A stretch of DNA of 64,000 bases from Rhynchopus sp. YZ270_cl-10 (taxonomy: Eukaryota; Euglenozoa; Diplonemea; Diplonemida; Diplonemidae): contig OZ037929.1 of NCBI GenBank assembly GCA_964035575.1, positions 930,001-994,000 on the forward strand. Direction: 5' to 3'. How positions within the stretch are numbered: position 1 is the stretch's first letter; each line of letters starts with the position of its first letter. This document shows positions 32,959-45,400 of this stretch, one piece after another. A program made the position numbers and the translations under genes. The notes beneath the pieces were generated by a model, which made no database searches, was not told the DNA's origin, and saw only the letters and a program-made list of their open reading frames with translations.

Positions 32959-34637
32959 TCAGTCGCTGTCTTCTTCCTTTTTCACGGCGTCTGGGTTCTT
33001 CGCGCGGTAGTACGCGAACTTCGAGTTGCCCTGTGGAAAAAGAAAGAAAAGTTCACATAGAGCAACGTTGTTAAGACAGAGATGGGATCTATGCCTACAC
33101 TCTTATATTCACCCTTTTAGATAAGAAGAAAGTGTCAGATTAGAACATACAGAATAAAATCAAATTCTATGATAAGTTAGGCAAAATAGGCAAATTACAG
33201 TCCCAATCGATATTACGGCTGGTAGAAATTATGGCCGGATTTTGGGTTCGGCCATAATTTCGACGGTCCGCAATATCGGTCGGGACTGTAAACACTCAGA
33301 AAGCGCATTTTTAAAAAAAGCCCCAAAAAAATCAATTCCTCTCCCCCCTTCCAACATACCTTGTATCTATCTTTGAGGAATTCCTCCACTGGACCCATGA
33401 GTTTTTCAAAGTGGCGTCTCCCCATTTTGGCTGTTTTGACCATGCCCAGCGCAACGACATCAGCACAGGTTTTGTGGCCGTTGATGAACTCCAACTCACC
33501 GACACATTCGCCTGCACTGAAGCTGCACACATCCACCTCCTCCAGCGCACCGTCCTCTTCTTCATTGGGCTCATGCCCAATGACCTTCACGGTACCTTGC
33601 AGGATTATGTGGAAGTAGTCACCCTCTTGCCCAAAGGTGATCACTTTGTCACCTTCGCTGTACACTGTGGTTTTCAGGGCGTCTGCGACCTGCAAACGCT
33701 CGCTGTCTGTTAAGGCCTCGAGGAAGTCGATTCTGCTGAGGAATCCTTCGAATGTCCTTCGTTTCTCTTGACTCGCCCGGGTTGCAACTCTTTTGTAGAT
33801 ATCACGCTCCAGAGTGAAAAGAGAAACGTTCCCTTTGGCGCGTAGGGTGAACTCCGCATTTGTTGGGTACATCAACGCCTCACCCCCTTCGCAGGCCCCT
33901 GGTGCTATCGTTCTGATCACCCGCTCATCCTTCTCCACCTCCGCTTCCCCTGTGTACAGAAGCGACACCCCTGCAAGAGTTTCGCCGTCCGTGAAGATGG
34001 TATCATCGTCATCCACCTGCACAGTGTGCATTGCTGCAGCGAGCGCTTCAATGTCTTTGTCATCGAGGTGCTCAAAGAGAGGGTGTGTTGTGAGCACGTT
34101 TGCTATCCATTCTGCCGCTTCAGGGTCGGTGAGGTTCTCTGGAGGGGAGAAGTCGTCGAGATCCTCGGGTTTGATAACCTCAGAGGAGACAGTCTTGCGG
34201 CGGGAGGAGCGGAGTTTGACGGTGCCTTCATGCGCGCCTGATTCTTGCGAAAGGTTTGAAGCCATGCGGGACAGCAGAAGTGCCCCTCCCGTCGTGTTTT
34301 CAAAATCGCCAATGTTCTTCTGTGTGTACGACGCACCAAATTCATTTCCATTAATCTGCAAAATCGGTGACCCAGCCTCCTCCTCAATCAATGGCTTGCG
34401 TTCGATGACATCAATGCCGTCACCGTGCAGTTCATTGAGATCCTCCAACTCCTGGACGTGCTTCGCCATCTGCGCTGCCAGCCCCTCCCGCATGCGTACA
34501 TGGCGGATCTCCTTGTATGTCTCCATGCATGAGAGCGATCTCTTCAAGACAGCGATCTTCTCCGACCGCTTCACCTGCGCAGTCTGCACCCAATCCCATA
34601 CCTTGAGTTCAAACCCCGTGGTGGAAGGGTGCACCAT
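32959..34637 (-). CDS. PKA regulatory-subunit-like protein with two divergent cyclic-nucleotide-binding domains
   Basis: Exons 34637-33360 and 33030-32959 give 449 residues. A PKA inhibitor segment is clear: RRKTVSSEV (146-154), matching the RRxS/T-type substrate-like site of type II subunits. Two tandem CNB domains follow at about 180-297 and 300-426. Both phosphate-binding cassettes are altered: in CNB-A (GACEGGEALMYPTNAEFTLRA) the phosphate-binding Arg aligns with Ala261, and in CNB-B (VGELEFINGHKTCADVVA) it aligns with Thr390, although Glu381 is kept. The family holds the catalytic kinase inactive until ligand binds, but loss of both Arg argues against ordinary cAMP control. Kinetoplastid PKA-R, which also lacks them, responds to nucleosides. 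The N terminus (1-75) is helical and does not look like a canonical docking domain. A TA-flanked MITE sits in the intron. Confidence 0.85.
33198..33288. mobile_element. TA-flanked MITE, copy 2
   Basis: A 91-bp copy sharing both ends and the ATTATGGCCGGATTTTGGGT centre with 10280-10381; flanked by TA. Lies in the PKA-R intron. Confidence 0.8.
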
Positions 34638-35004
34638 TGTGTGGGGGGTGGGGGTGGGGGGGTTTTTGTCCTGGATTTAGGTGCTATTTTGGTATAAAAG
34701 CCACACAAACTCCCGGTCAGAATAGTAGATCCTGGGTAAAAAAATGAGGGGGGGTAAATGAATTTCTTTTTTTAATGTTTTGTTGTCATGAACAGACCAA
34801 AATGGTACATAAAAGGGGAGAATATGGGAAATATGGAAAAATGTGTGGGGAAAAAAAAAATGCAAATAAAAAGCCAGGGCACGAATACTCCCGTGGTTTT
34901 TTTTGTTGGCGTGGCACCCACGGGGCTGGGCGGGGGGACTTTAAAAAGGGTTTCCAGGGGTAGGGAAACCACGTGAGGTTAATAAAAGAAAAAGAGCTCT
35001 TTTT

Positions 35005-36086
35005 CATACATTGAAATCCCGGGGAGTCACGGGGAGTTTGGCAAAAAATCAAAAAAAACGAACTCCCCGTGAGTGTTTTTTTGGTTTCGAGAGTTTTCGA
35101 GAGTGTTTTTTTTTTTTTACGGAGAGTTTTCGCGATTAATCGCGACAAAATTCGCGATTAATCCCCGGGAGTAAAATCGCGATTTTTTGTAGCATTTTAC
35201 CCCAAACACAACCGTGCACACCTGGTGCTATCCGCATCTGACCTGTGCCTACCTGGGCACACGTTCAGTCTACGTACTCACATTACACCTACCGATTGAT
35301 TCGCAAAATGCACCCACCACGACAGAGGGGTGATAAGCCTCGCGGCTTTAGGCGGCACAGTGGTGGCGGACATGAGCAAACGAGCCCACAGGTCGATCAC
35401 AAATGCGACGGGCTAATTCCGCGCTTGGGAATTATCCACACCTGTTTAAGATATAATTACGCTTAAATTACTCTGGGCGAAAAATGGTACACCATACCAG
35501 CACGGAAGCATACCACCACATGAAAGCAGGGCTATTTTAAATATGGGGATAAGGAACAAGAAAAGGGTGAAAACGGGTCGAGGCTTCCCGCCGCAGGCGG
35601 AAATTTTTAGATGCCGTGCACTTTTCCCGGTGGTTTGAAGAGTGATCTGACCATATTGTCCCAGTATAGCAGTACACCCAATAAATTCCTTGGAGAAGGA
35701 ACATTGCACTTTTGACCACCACAGAATACATGTTGCCAGCCACACCACTAAAGTACAAAAACCCCCTCGGAACGTAGTGAGAGCTTGTGAAAAAATCTCT
35801 CCCCGTTCATAGATGGCCCAGTTTTCGAGATTTTTTCATAAATTCGCGATTAATCGCAAATTTTTATTTTATAAATTGGAGAGTTTTCGAGAGTATTTTT
35901 TTAAATCGGGGAGTATTGGAGAGTTTTGGAGAGTTTTGGAGAGTTTTTTTTTTTAATTGGAGAGTTTTCGAGAGTTTTTCACAAATTCGCGATTAATCGC
36001 AATTTTTTTTTCTTTTTTTTTAATCGCTAAAACTCTCGAAAACACCAGTGGAGAGTCTCCGCGACTCCCGGGGATTTCAATGTATG
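35005..36086. mobile_element. Non-autonomous DNA element with terminal inverted repeats
   Basis: A 1082-bp element with ends CATACATTGAAATCCC(C/G)GGGAGTC reversed at the right. Inside each end are repeats of GAGAGTTTTCGAGAGT and TTCGCGATTAATCGC. No transposase frame is seen, and no clear target duplication. Confidence 0.65.
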
Positions 36087-36216
36087 TCTTTTTCTTTTTT
36101 GAAATCGCGTGCAAAAAACAGGAAGGGAAATGTTGCTTGGAATGTACATCTTTTGAATAGTAATAAAATATAGTCTAGGTTGGCCTTTTTTGGAAACCGG
36201 GAAGGGGAAGAAAGGT

Positions 36217-36260
36217 TGTGCAAAAACGCCTCACCGTTCCTAGGCGGACGCAGGGCACTG
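36217..36260 (+). repeat. Family C frame with variable centre
   Basis: TTGTGCAAAAACGCCTCACC, centre differs, GACGCAGGGCACTG. Confidence 0.6.
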
Positions 36261-36482
36261 AAAAAAAAGGGAGAAAAAGGAGAGAAAAAAAAGGAAAAAG
36301 GTAAGATGAAGTCTAAGCCTTAGCAAGAAGAAAGTTGGCTCTTTTGGGTAATTTTTTTTTTCTGCCACTCACAGAAACCACAAAAAAAGATCACCTCCAA
36401 CAGTAACTCCCCCCCCCAAAAAAAAAGTTAGGGCATGGTGTGGTTGGAGGGTATCAATTTCGGACCACCCCCCTTAAGCATA

Positions 36483-36598
36483 ATGGCAGTATTGTGATTG
36501 GAGCCTATTGGAATACGCAAAATACATCAAAATACATCATGATGTATTTTGATGTATTTTTTGCGTATTCCAATAGGCTCCAATCACAATACTGCCAT
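36483..36598. mobile_element. Foldback MITE, ~116 bp
   Basis: ATGGCAGTATTGTGATTGGA and its exact reverse close an almost perfect hairpin around TACATCATGATGTA. Confidence 0.7.
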
Positions 36599-37094
36599 CA
36601 TTACCCACCCCATAACATATGAATATTTTGTTTGGATTCATTCTTTTTCATTCAATTCGGCGGAATAGAAAAAGTATTTGAAGGGAAGGTGGAACACACC
36701 ACCCCCACCCGACACACCGGACACACCGGATCACACAACGCATCTAAGTGAAAAGAGAATGTCAATTTGACCAGATTTTTTTTTTTTTTCTTATTTTTTC
36801 ACACAAAGTTGGTTCTTCTAATTTTAGAGCTCCCTTTTTTTGACAAAAAAAATTCATCTCAACAAAAAATTGTCTAAAAAAAAAATTTGGCGTCTAATAA
36901 GACGCCACATTTTACTAAGGGAATAGGGTATACGCAGAGGGGGCACACAGCCACCACCCCCATACCGAATTGAGAGGGGAAATATCGGGGGGGGTCACGT
37001 AATGTTTCCAAGTAGTGGGGAGGTCTTTTCCGCCACTTATACCATACTTTGCATGCGGCCCGAGTCGGGCAGAAAAAATACTCCCGAATAAATA

Positions 37095-37131
37095 AAGTGA
37101 AGTTATTAATGCAGGCACCTCCGACTGACAA
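37095..37131 (+). repeat. Family E repeat, head only
   Basis: AGTGAAGTTATTAATGCAGG then CACCTCCGACTGAC. Confidence 0.65.
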
Positions 37132-37767
37132 AGTAAATACTCCAGGCTGAGTCTGGACTGACTCACTCACGCCTGGACTCAGTCTGGTAAATATAACTCA
37201 GCCTGGACTCAGCCAAAACTCAGGCTGAGTCGACCCGACTCGGCCCATATGCATAGTATGTCATACCATACATAAAAGGGAAAGGAAAGCACACAAAAGA
37301 AAAATCCCAAACAAAAGAAAAAAAATAGCAGATCGCTGGTTTCGCACGAAGTGGGGAGAAAAAAAGGAAGTGGATCGGCACGGGGAGAAAAGGAAAACTA
37401 TTTTTTTGAGGGTTTTTTTGTGGGGAAAAAATGTGTTAATGTATGTTTGAGATCGAGGGTAAAATGTGTGGAAACGAAGAATTGAGTTTTTTTGTGTGTG
37501 TCGTAACCCCCCCTCTCGTATTGTGTTGCATCTACAGTGTAGAACAGGGCGTGTATCACAAAACACTTTTGTTGCCGTGTTATTTATTTGGGGTAGCACA
37601 ATTAAAAACCTTGTTTAGTGTCCCACCGCTCCCCAAAAATCTGTTCGCACGCACGCAAAAAAAAAATAACTAGTCAAAAAAAAAATAATTTTTCCCTCAC
37701 CTATTTTGCCCTCTTTTCAGGCTATTTCCTAACTCTGGGGCGTTTTGTTGCATTTCTGAGCCAATCC

Positions 37768-38222
37768 CGGCTTGTGGTGGGGTGAATACGGAAAAATGGA
37801 CAAAATTTTAGTGACTTAAATTTTCCCAAAGCAAAATATGAACCCATACTCGTAAACAAGGGTCATTTTCAGGAAAATTCGGAAAATTCCGACATTTGGA
37901 AGCAATTTTTTCCCCTGAAAAAACAGTGGGTTTTCAGCCCGAAAACATACCGCGATTGGGATTTCCGGAATCCGTCCGCACTGTGGTGGGGTCACTTTGC
38001 CGAAATGGACAAGTTCTTGGTTTTGGTCAAAACCCGTCAGTGTAAGGTAAAGGGGCAAGTGTTTGCCTGTAGAAACTGGAAGGGAACAGGCAGCGCCGCA
38101 GGCGCACGGTACCCAACTTTTTTTATTCTTGTACCTTTTCTCCACTTTCTTTTGATTGCACGAGCCGATTGCTCTCCACGGTGGGGTCACATGTGTGTCC
38201 AAAAACACTCTAAGGTACTATT
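37768..38222 (+). repeat. Family J repeat, opposite orientation
   Basis: Carries the reverse of the 27.1-kb blocks (ACCCATACTCGTAAACAAGG; GATTGCTCTCCACGGTGGGG). It is longer, with a second GTGGTGGGGTCA unit at 37984. Confidence 0.7.
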
Positions 38223-38638
38223 ATTCTGAAAGATGAGATTCAATGGTTTCTTAAGGAAATCTTCATAACGTGAGATCTCTGAAAATCCTCGAAAACGAAC
38301 CCCGCCGGAGGCGGATTTTTTTTTTATACACGTGTGCGCAAAAATGCTTATTTCTTGCTTATTTCGCACATTTGGGAGCACGGGACCCCAACATTTTTTT
38401 CTGGTCACTTTTTCCCAGACAGAAGTGCCCTACCTACCTTCCCCCTTAGGGCCCTCCGAGACTTCGTCCGTCCTGACTTCAACCTACCAACCATAAAAAT
38501 TATTTTTTTTGTAGTTGTGTCCCAATTATTTTTTTTTTTTGGATTTCCAAAAATCTGTTCGCGCGCAGGACACTAAACAATATTTTTAATTGTGCTACCC
38601 TTGTTTGTTTTTATTTTTTTGTTTCGTATAGTCAAAAA

Positions 38639-38708
38639 AGTGAAGTTATTGATGCAAGCACCTCCGACTGACCCACTGTACGATGTCAACCATCCGGATG
38701 AAAGCACA
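38639..38708 (+). repeat. Family E repeat
   Basis: All three blocks present, ending CCGGATGAAAGCACA. Confidence 0.75.
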
Positions 38709-39117
38709 CAGTACCCTGCGGCCAACAACAGAGATGTTTTGCAAAAAAAACAATACCAAAAAACAATTTGTCGGGGGGTTTTTTTTTTGCCCTTTTTAAA
38801 TTCAGGTCACGTAATAATTAAAAGACACCGCCCTTCACATCCCAACCCCTCTACCCCACAAGCATTTATTAGAAAATGCTCGGAACAAATACATTTGCCA
38901 GATATCCTGCAAAAAAGATCGCAGAATACTGATGCAATATTGAAACAAAAGAAAAATCATTCGATAACGCACACAAAACACCTCAAGGATGCAGGCACGT
39001 TTGCCCATCTCTCCAGTAGCTGGGGGAAAATACAAAAAGAAATGAAGAAAGAACTCTTGTAAGATGAATGTCTTGTGTACACACACCAACAAAAGAAACA
39101 AAAAAAAAAAAAAAAAT

Positions 39118-39157
39118 GTTTATAAGATGAACCTAAGCCTCTAGTTCTTAGTCACCA
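39118..39157 (+). repeat. Family A hairpin repeat
   Basis: GTTTATAAGATGAACCTAAG full head, TTAGTCACC tail, after a long A-run. Confidence 0.7.
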
Positions 39158-39178
39158 TTGATTTGGAAAAAGAAAAAA

Positions 39179-39222
39179 AGTGCAAAACGTATCACCGACT
39201 ACATTGGCGGATGACAGGCATT
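39179..39222 (+). repeat. Family C frame, diverged
   Basis: GTGCAAAACGTATCACCGAC, then GGATGACAGGCATT. Confidence 0.5.
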
Positions 39223-39431
39223 AACCTATAGGGATAAATGATCTAGGCCCTTACATAGTCAGTTTTGAACAAAGAACAAACACGGCACGGTGGAATGAAA
39301 GGTTTTTAAAAAAAACAAGAAATTGAGCCGATTTATTCTTCCCCAGACACACACACACCCAAAAAAAATACTCCAAATTTAACAAGGAAGCTAGAAACCA
39401 TTACCCATTCCAAAAATATTCTCGCTCTTTT

Positions 39432-42400
39432 TCAATCATCCTCATCCTTCCTAGGCGAGAGCGGTATAAGCTGCACCTCTCTGTCGTCAAAGAGAGCCTC
39501 CCGCATCGTCGCCAGCTTGGCTTGGTGCACACGGCAGAGAACGTTACCTACTATGCCAAGCCGCTTGAGTCGCACGGTGTTGTTTCCACAGGTGTCCGGC
39601 GCCTTTTCCTCGGTATGCACACGGGAAGGGTTTGGCACAAAGTCAAGCAGTGCTTTGAGCGGCACACCTTCCGTATCTGCAAGCCATTTGTCCAACCCCC
39701 TGAGGGTCTCCGCCAAGGAGACCACAACCTGCGCGAGCGCCCCCTCCACAACAAGCATTCGCGTGCATCGTGGGAACACCCGCTTCCCCTGGACGACGTA
39801 GTCCAGCCATTTGCGGTAGCCCTCGCATGCAGCTGCCAGGTGGCGTGCTACTGCGGCAGCGCCGTAGCCACGCCCTGTGCCGCCTGACATGGCGATGCCT
39901 TTGGAGGCGACGAAGCCGAGGAGAAGCTGTACCGTGGGGTGCTCTGCGCCACCTGGGAGGGTGGCGGCACGTTGCAGGTCCTGGCGGGCCATGACGTAGC
40001 GTTCCTCTTCGATGAACTGTGCGGCACGGCGGGCGTACTGCAGGGGGTTGCGTACGGCAGTGCGGTTCGTCAGGTCGCGGACGACAGAGTCGCGGAAGGC
40101 ACGGAACTTCGCATCTTGCTCGTCCATGAAGGCGCGCGCGTCGTGCACAGAGCGTACTGCCTGGTAGCGTGAGTGGTACTGCTGCATGAACGCAATCCAG
40201 CGTTCCTTCAAGGCACGCTTCTCGTACTTCGCGTTGAAAGGCAGTAGGTGTTTGACCTTCTCAATGTGCACGTCCTTCTGCCCGCAGAAGTCTGAGAAAA
40301 GCTGTGCAGTGTGCTGCGCAACAGGAATCGTGACTGCGAGTTTGTGTTGTGTTTTCATCTCGTTTTGCTGTTTGCGGCGGAGCTTCAGCTGGTCAACGGT
40401 GAGGCTGGTGGAGGCACAGAGGAGGTGGAAGGTGCCGCGTTTTCCTTGGCGCCCTGTTCGGCCTGCAGCCTGCAACTCGACACGCATGTTGATGGGGAGG
40501 AAGCAGCACACCACGTAGAGCCCGCCGTTCTCTTCTGCCTCAGGGGTGGTGACGATGTCCATGCCACGCCCTGCGAGGTTCGTGGCTACGGTGATGACGC
40601 CAGGGTTGCCCGCATCGCGGAGAACGTGCTCCTCCTTCTTGCTCTGCACCCCGGTGTAGCGCTGCAGTGTGCAGTCGCCGTCCGCCTCCACGCAGTCCTT
40701 CAAATGGTCTGAGAACTCATTGCTCTCCCCTATGCTCTCCGCAATCACAAGAATCGGACGGCGTCGCCCAATCGCCTGCTCGTTCGCAACCTTCAGCAGC
40801 GCGTCCTTGAGCTGGTCCTTGTGTGGCATCACCTCCATCTCCTCCGCCCGCTTCGCCTCGTGGAACGGAAGGATCTGGAAGAACTGCAGTGCATAGCACG
40901 CACGGAACTCACTCTTCTCTTCATCCTCTCCGATGGTGCCCGTCAGCCCGGTCTTTTTCTTATAGAGTTGGAAGAAGGCGAGGACAGAGGAAAAGCCTCC
41001 TGTGGCAGTCTCGTCCGAGACAGGGACGCCCTCCTTCACCTGAAGGAATTGGTGTACGCCGTTCGAGAGGACCGTGCCGTACTGCAGAACGCCTGTGTTC
41101 GCATTGTCGACATTGACGACCTCGTTGTTCTTCACGACGTACTCACGGTTCGCCTGGAAGGTGCGTGTCTTGAAGCAGGAGTGCACCCACTGCTTGAGGT
41201 TCTGCTTCACCATCTCCTTCAGCGTGTCAGGGTAGAGGTCCTTCACGAGGGGGTGTGCAAGGACCTGTGAGTGTACCGCATCGAGGTCAGGGCTGGACCA
41301 CTCCGAGAGACGTGCGTGGATCAGGTAGTACACCCAGTGGATCTGGTCCATCCCTGGGATGGTCGAGGAGAGACGTGAGCAGCGCCCGCTTGAGTCGATA
41401 AGCATGTTGTCAACCTCGTCGATGATGGCAATGTCGTAGCCACGCTCACCACGCTCGTTGTGGTTCAGGTACACATCCCGGATGAAGGTGAACTGGAACT
41501 CCGGCACCGTCCCGTACACGATGTCGGCTTTGTACGCAGCGATCTTCTCCTCAGGGTTGTATGCGGGGGCACGCTTCTTGCGTGGCGAGCCTGCTTCGCC
41601 CTCGGATGGTGCAGGATCCTCCTCACCCTCACCTTTGCATGGACAGTTGTGCGTCACAGTCAGCCCCAGCAGCGCGTAGAAGGCGCGTGTCTTACCAGCG
41701 TCGCGGCGTGCCAGGATCTCGGACGACGTCATGATGTCGACCTTGCGTTCGTTGAGTGCGTGGTACGCAGCCGCCATCGCAATGGTCACTGATTTGCCTT
41801 CGCCTGTCTTCATCTCGCCTATGCCGCCCCCCTCACCCCACGTCTCCAGCGACGTCATGCAGATGAGCGCAAGCTGCTGTGAGTAGTTCACCCTGAAGTA
41901 GTACGACATGAACACTGCCTCCGTAATGAGGTACATGATCAGCACACGGCGTTGTGCCTCGTCCGGTATCTTGATGACTCTGTACAGCAGCGAGCGCAGC
42001 ACCTTGCGCGTCACGATCTCCCCTGGTGGTGGCAGTGCGCTGTCCGTGCCAGAGAAGACGCGCTCCTTGCCTGGCGGTGTCGGGAGCTGGTAGGAGTACC
42101 GTCTCGAGAGCAGGCGCTGCAGTGCGATGAAGTCGTCTGCAATGCCCTGCACGCTGTTCGGGGGTGTGCCCGAGGCAAGGCTCTCCTTGCGGATCTCCTC
42201 CTCGTTGCGTGCCATGAAGCGCTTCAGTGCCTCTGTGGCCTCAGGCGCAATGTCGTCGTCCTCCTTCGTCAGCGCGTTGCTGCCGGACACCTTCAGGATC
42301 TGCGTCATCCACGAGTCCCGCTGCTGCCCAGGCGCAACACGGCTCTGATGGCCCGTCTCATCCAGGATGCGGTTCTCGATGTCTTCGAGCACAGCGTCGT

Positions 42401-45400
42401 CCTTGACACTCAGGACGTGGTGCATCAGCTTCAACAGGTTCAACTTCGGCAGGCCCTGCTTCTTTGCCCGAGCCACCATCTTCAGCAGACATGTGTTCGT
42501 AAGGTGGCGCCGCAGGATGGCATCCACCTCCGCATCGTACGGCCACTGGTCGCGAAGACGCTTAGGGATCTCCGGCAGGCGCAGCGCAGGCAGGCCCTTC
42601 TCGGGTGCGGGCACCTTCTCGACGAGCACCCACACCACGCCCTGTAGGAGAACCTTCGGGCAGTCCTCAAGGCCGTCTGTGATCTGCTCCACAGAGGGGT
42701 ACGGCACCCAGAAGTCGCCTCGTGTAGCACGCGGCAGGCCGTACGGTGCTCGGGTGATGCCCAGCGCATCCATGAAGGACGTGAGTGAGGGCACAAAGCC
42801 TTCACCAAAGTTCTTCTTGAGGAGGCGCCAGTGGAAGAGGCGTGAGTTCTTCTCGTGTTTGTCGGTGTAGTCGAAGTTGCGCAGAACGATGACCTCAGGG
42901 GGGATGGCCTCGAGCTCGGGGAAGGGCACCCATGCGGTGCTCTCGCCCATGAGCTCAGGGTCGCAGTGCGGGAGGTAGGTCACATTCTTGAGGCCGTAGA
43001 TCTCGCTGTACGCCTGGGTGCGGCCTTGGAAGCACTTCCGCCCCTTAGGTGCGTTCTCGACACGGTAGACCACCCAGTTGATGAAGCCGCGGTTGAAGAT
43101 GTGCCCGCCCAGCTGTGGGAATGTGGTGTAGCGGTCGACGATGGTCTCGGACTGGTGGTACGGCACCCACACGCTGTCGCCGTTGATGCGGTGTACGTTC
43201 TGCACGACCTCCGCCACTGCCTCCACTGCTGCCGTCGCGAAGGGCGAGGGCTCTGTCCTGGAGGCCTGCTGCTCGTAGAAGGTGCCTGCCGCCTTCAGCT
43301 TCTGCACAGCTGCCTCCACGTCTGCGACAGAGCGCACATCCGCTGTCCCTGTAATACGCAGACAGTGATGCTTCGCCGCACCTGCCTCAGGCTTGAACAT
43401 GACCTCCCCTATCGCGTCTGCTGCTGCTTTGGGAAGGCTCAGCCAGTAGTCGCCGTTCGCGATGGACACAAGCTGGCTGCGTGCGTGCCGCAGAACCTCG
43501 GGTGGGATGTCGTCTGTGTTTCTGTATAGCACCCAGCCATCGTTGGGCGACTGCAGCCGCGGCAGGTCCGCCGGCACGTCGCGCTGTGTGACGGAGTAGA
43601 GCTGTGCCCAGCTGCGTGTCTCGACCTTGAAGGTCTTCCCGTAGCGCACCTTGGCCGCCACCTCCTCGCGCAGGGCTGCCCAGTACATGACACATCCGCC
43701 ACGCTGGCGGGTTGCGACTGTGATGCATTCGTAGGGGAGCAGGCTCTCGAGCAGACAGGGGTACCAGAAGAGCGGCTTCCCCACAAGGGCGGGCAGCTTG
43801 AGGGAACGTTCGTTGAGCTTCGGCAGGTTGCGTGGTGGCTTTGGGAGCTCTGTGCCAGAGGACCAGCCTGGTGGGTTCACATCCTTGCCTGCGGACGCAA
43901 GCTGGCGCCCTGAGGAGAGGTTCCCGTCCAACGCCTGGCGTGCCACCTTCTGCACATCCGCCTTGCCTGGAGACCCTGAACGCTCCTCCACCTCGGGGAT
44001 GGTGCCAAAGGCGTGCTCGGCATCGGGCAGGCAGGTGTGGTGGTAGCTCTGCCAGATCACGTCCCCTTCACCACGGAACACCCCCGCAGTCACGACAGTG
44101 TCCTTCAGGAACGGTAGGTCCGCCACCCCCGCCTTGTACGGCACCCACAGGAAGCCGGCAAGCTTTGGGATCTTGCCTGGCAGCGAGGCGTTGACCTTTG
44201 CAATGCCGAGCAGGTCTGCTGTGGTCTCGGTACGCCCTGCGAACCACTCCTCGTGGTTGCGCTTTGCTGTCGCACTTGAGCACCGCAGCCACAAGCCAAA
44301 CCCGGTCTTGAACACATCACACTCATCTGCACCCTTGGGAATATTCTCGCGCACATAGTAATAGCAATACCCCAACGGCGGCGTGGCCTTGGGCACTGCA
44401 GGCAGGCAGAGCTGCTCCTTCTGAAGACGCTCAGCCGACACATTCGAGTACAGCTGCGAGAACGACCGTGTCGTCCTTGACCGCAACGACCCTGCAAGCT
44501 GCGAATTCGTCAGCAACGGTGTGCACGGCGGCGACGGCGACGCCAAATCCTCATCACTCAACGGTGTGATGCTCTTCGTGCTCTTCCCCAAGGCGTTGTC
44601 CTCCAGCGCCACCCAGAACACACCATTACGCACTGTGTAGTGGCACAACGGGGGGACATGAGAGTAATGCCTGAAGGGCACCCATTCGTTGTGATCCTTC
44701 GGCAGGTTTGCAGGTATCTTCGTTGGCCTCCCTTCCCACTTCTCTCCGCTGTCAGGACGGTACGTATCCCCCACCCCCTTGACTGTGGCGTACTGTGTTG
44801 TGTTGAGTGTGTCCATCTCCGGCTCAGAGTCGGACCCGAAGGAGAACTGCTCATCTGCACTGGGGGAGGGTGATTTGGGGGTGCGCGCTGTGAGGGTTGT
44901 CACACTGCGTTCGCGGCTGGCTTCTTTGCTTTCTTTTCCTTCCTTTCCTTCCTTGCTGTCATTCGATGCTGCGTAAGAGCTGTTGTCTCTGATATTCAAT
45001 TTGCGTTTCGAGTACGTCCGTGTTGGCGACTGCGCTTCTGTAGGGCTGAACATCCGAGGCGACGCAGTTGCGGTGGAGGTAGAGCTCCGCGACGACGCTG
45101 CACGCGCAATGGAACGGAACGACGAGTCTCGTGTCCCCGCCAGCATCGACTGCAGGGACTCGCTCTTCGACGCAAAGCTTTTATCACGCCCTGAGCCTGG
45201 AGGTGACGCGGCTGAGCTGCTCTTCACTTTCTTCACTGGAGGGTCGGGCACAACGCGCACCTGGCTCCTCCCTGCGCTCGCGGGCGGGGCTGCAAGCGAC
45301 TGTGCCTGCAGCTTCAAGCGGCGTTCCTCATGCGACGCAACCGGCGTCGACATCCTGCGTGACATAGCGGGGGTGGGTTCAGTGGTGCTGCAGTTCCCCA

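Larger units (their letters stand above)
34638..39431. other. Intergenic accessory DNA
   Basis: Holds the 35.0-36.1 kb element, the 36.48-kb hairpin, families C, E, J and A. A short run of CTCAG-CTGGACTCAG motifs lies at 37138-37225. No supported gene. Confidence 0.55.

Noticed and set aside
37138-37225. Satellite of CTCAG-CTGGACTCAG motifs
   Set aside because: Only a few irregular copies; too short to call an array.
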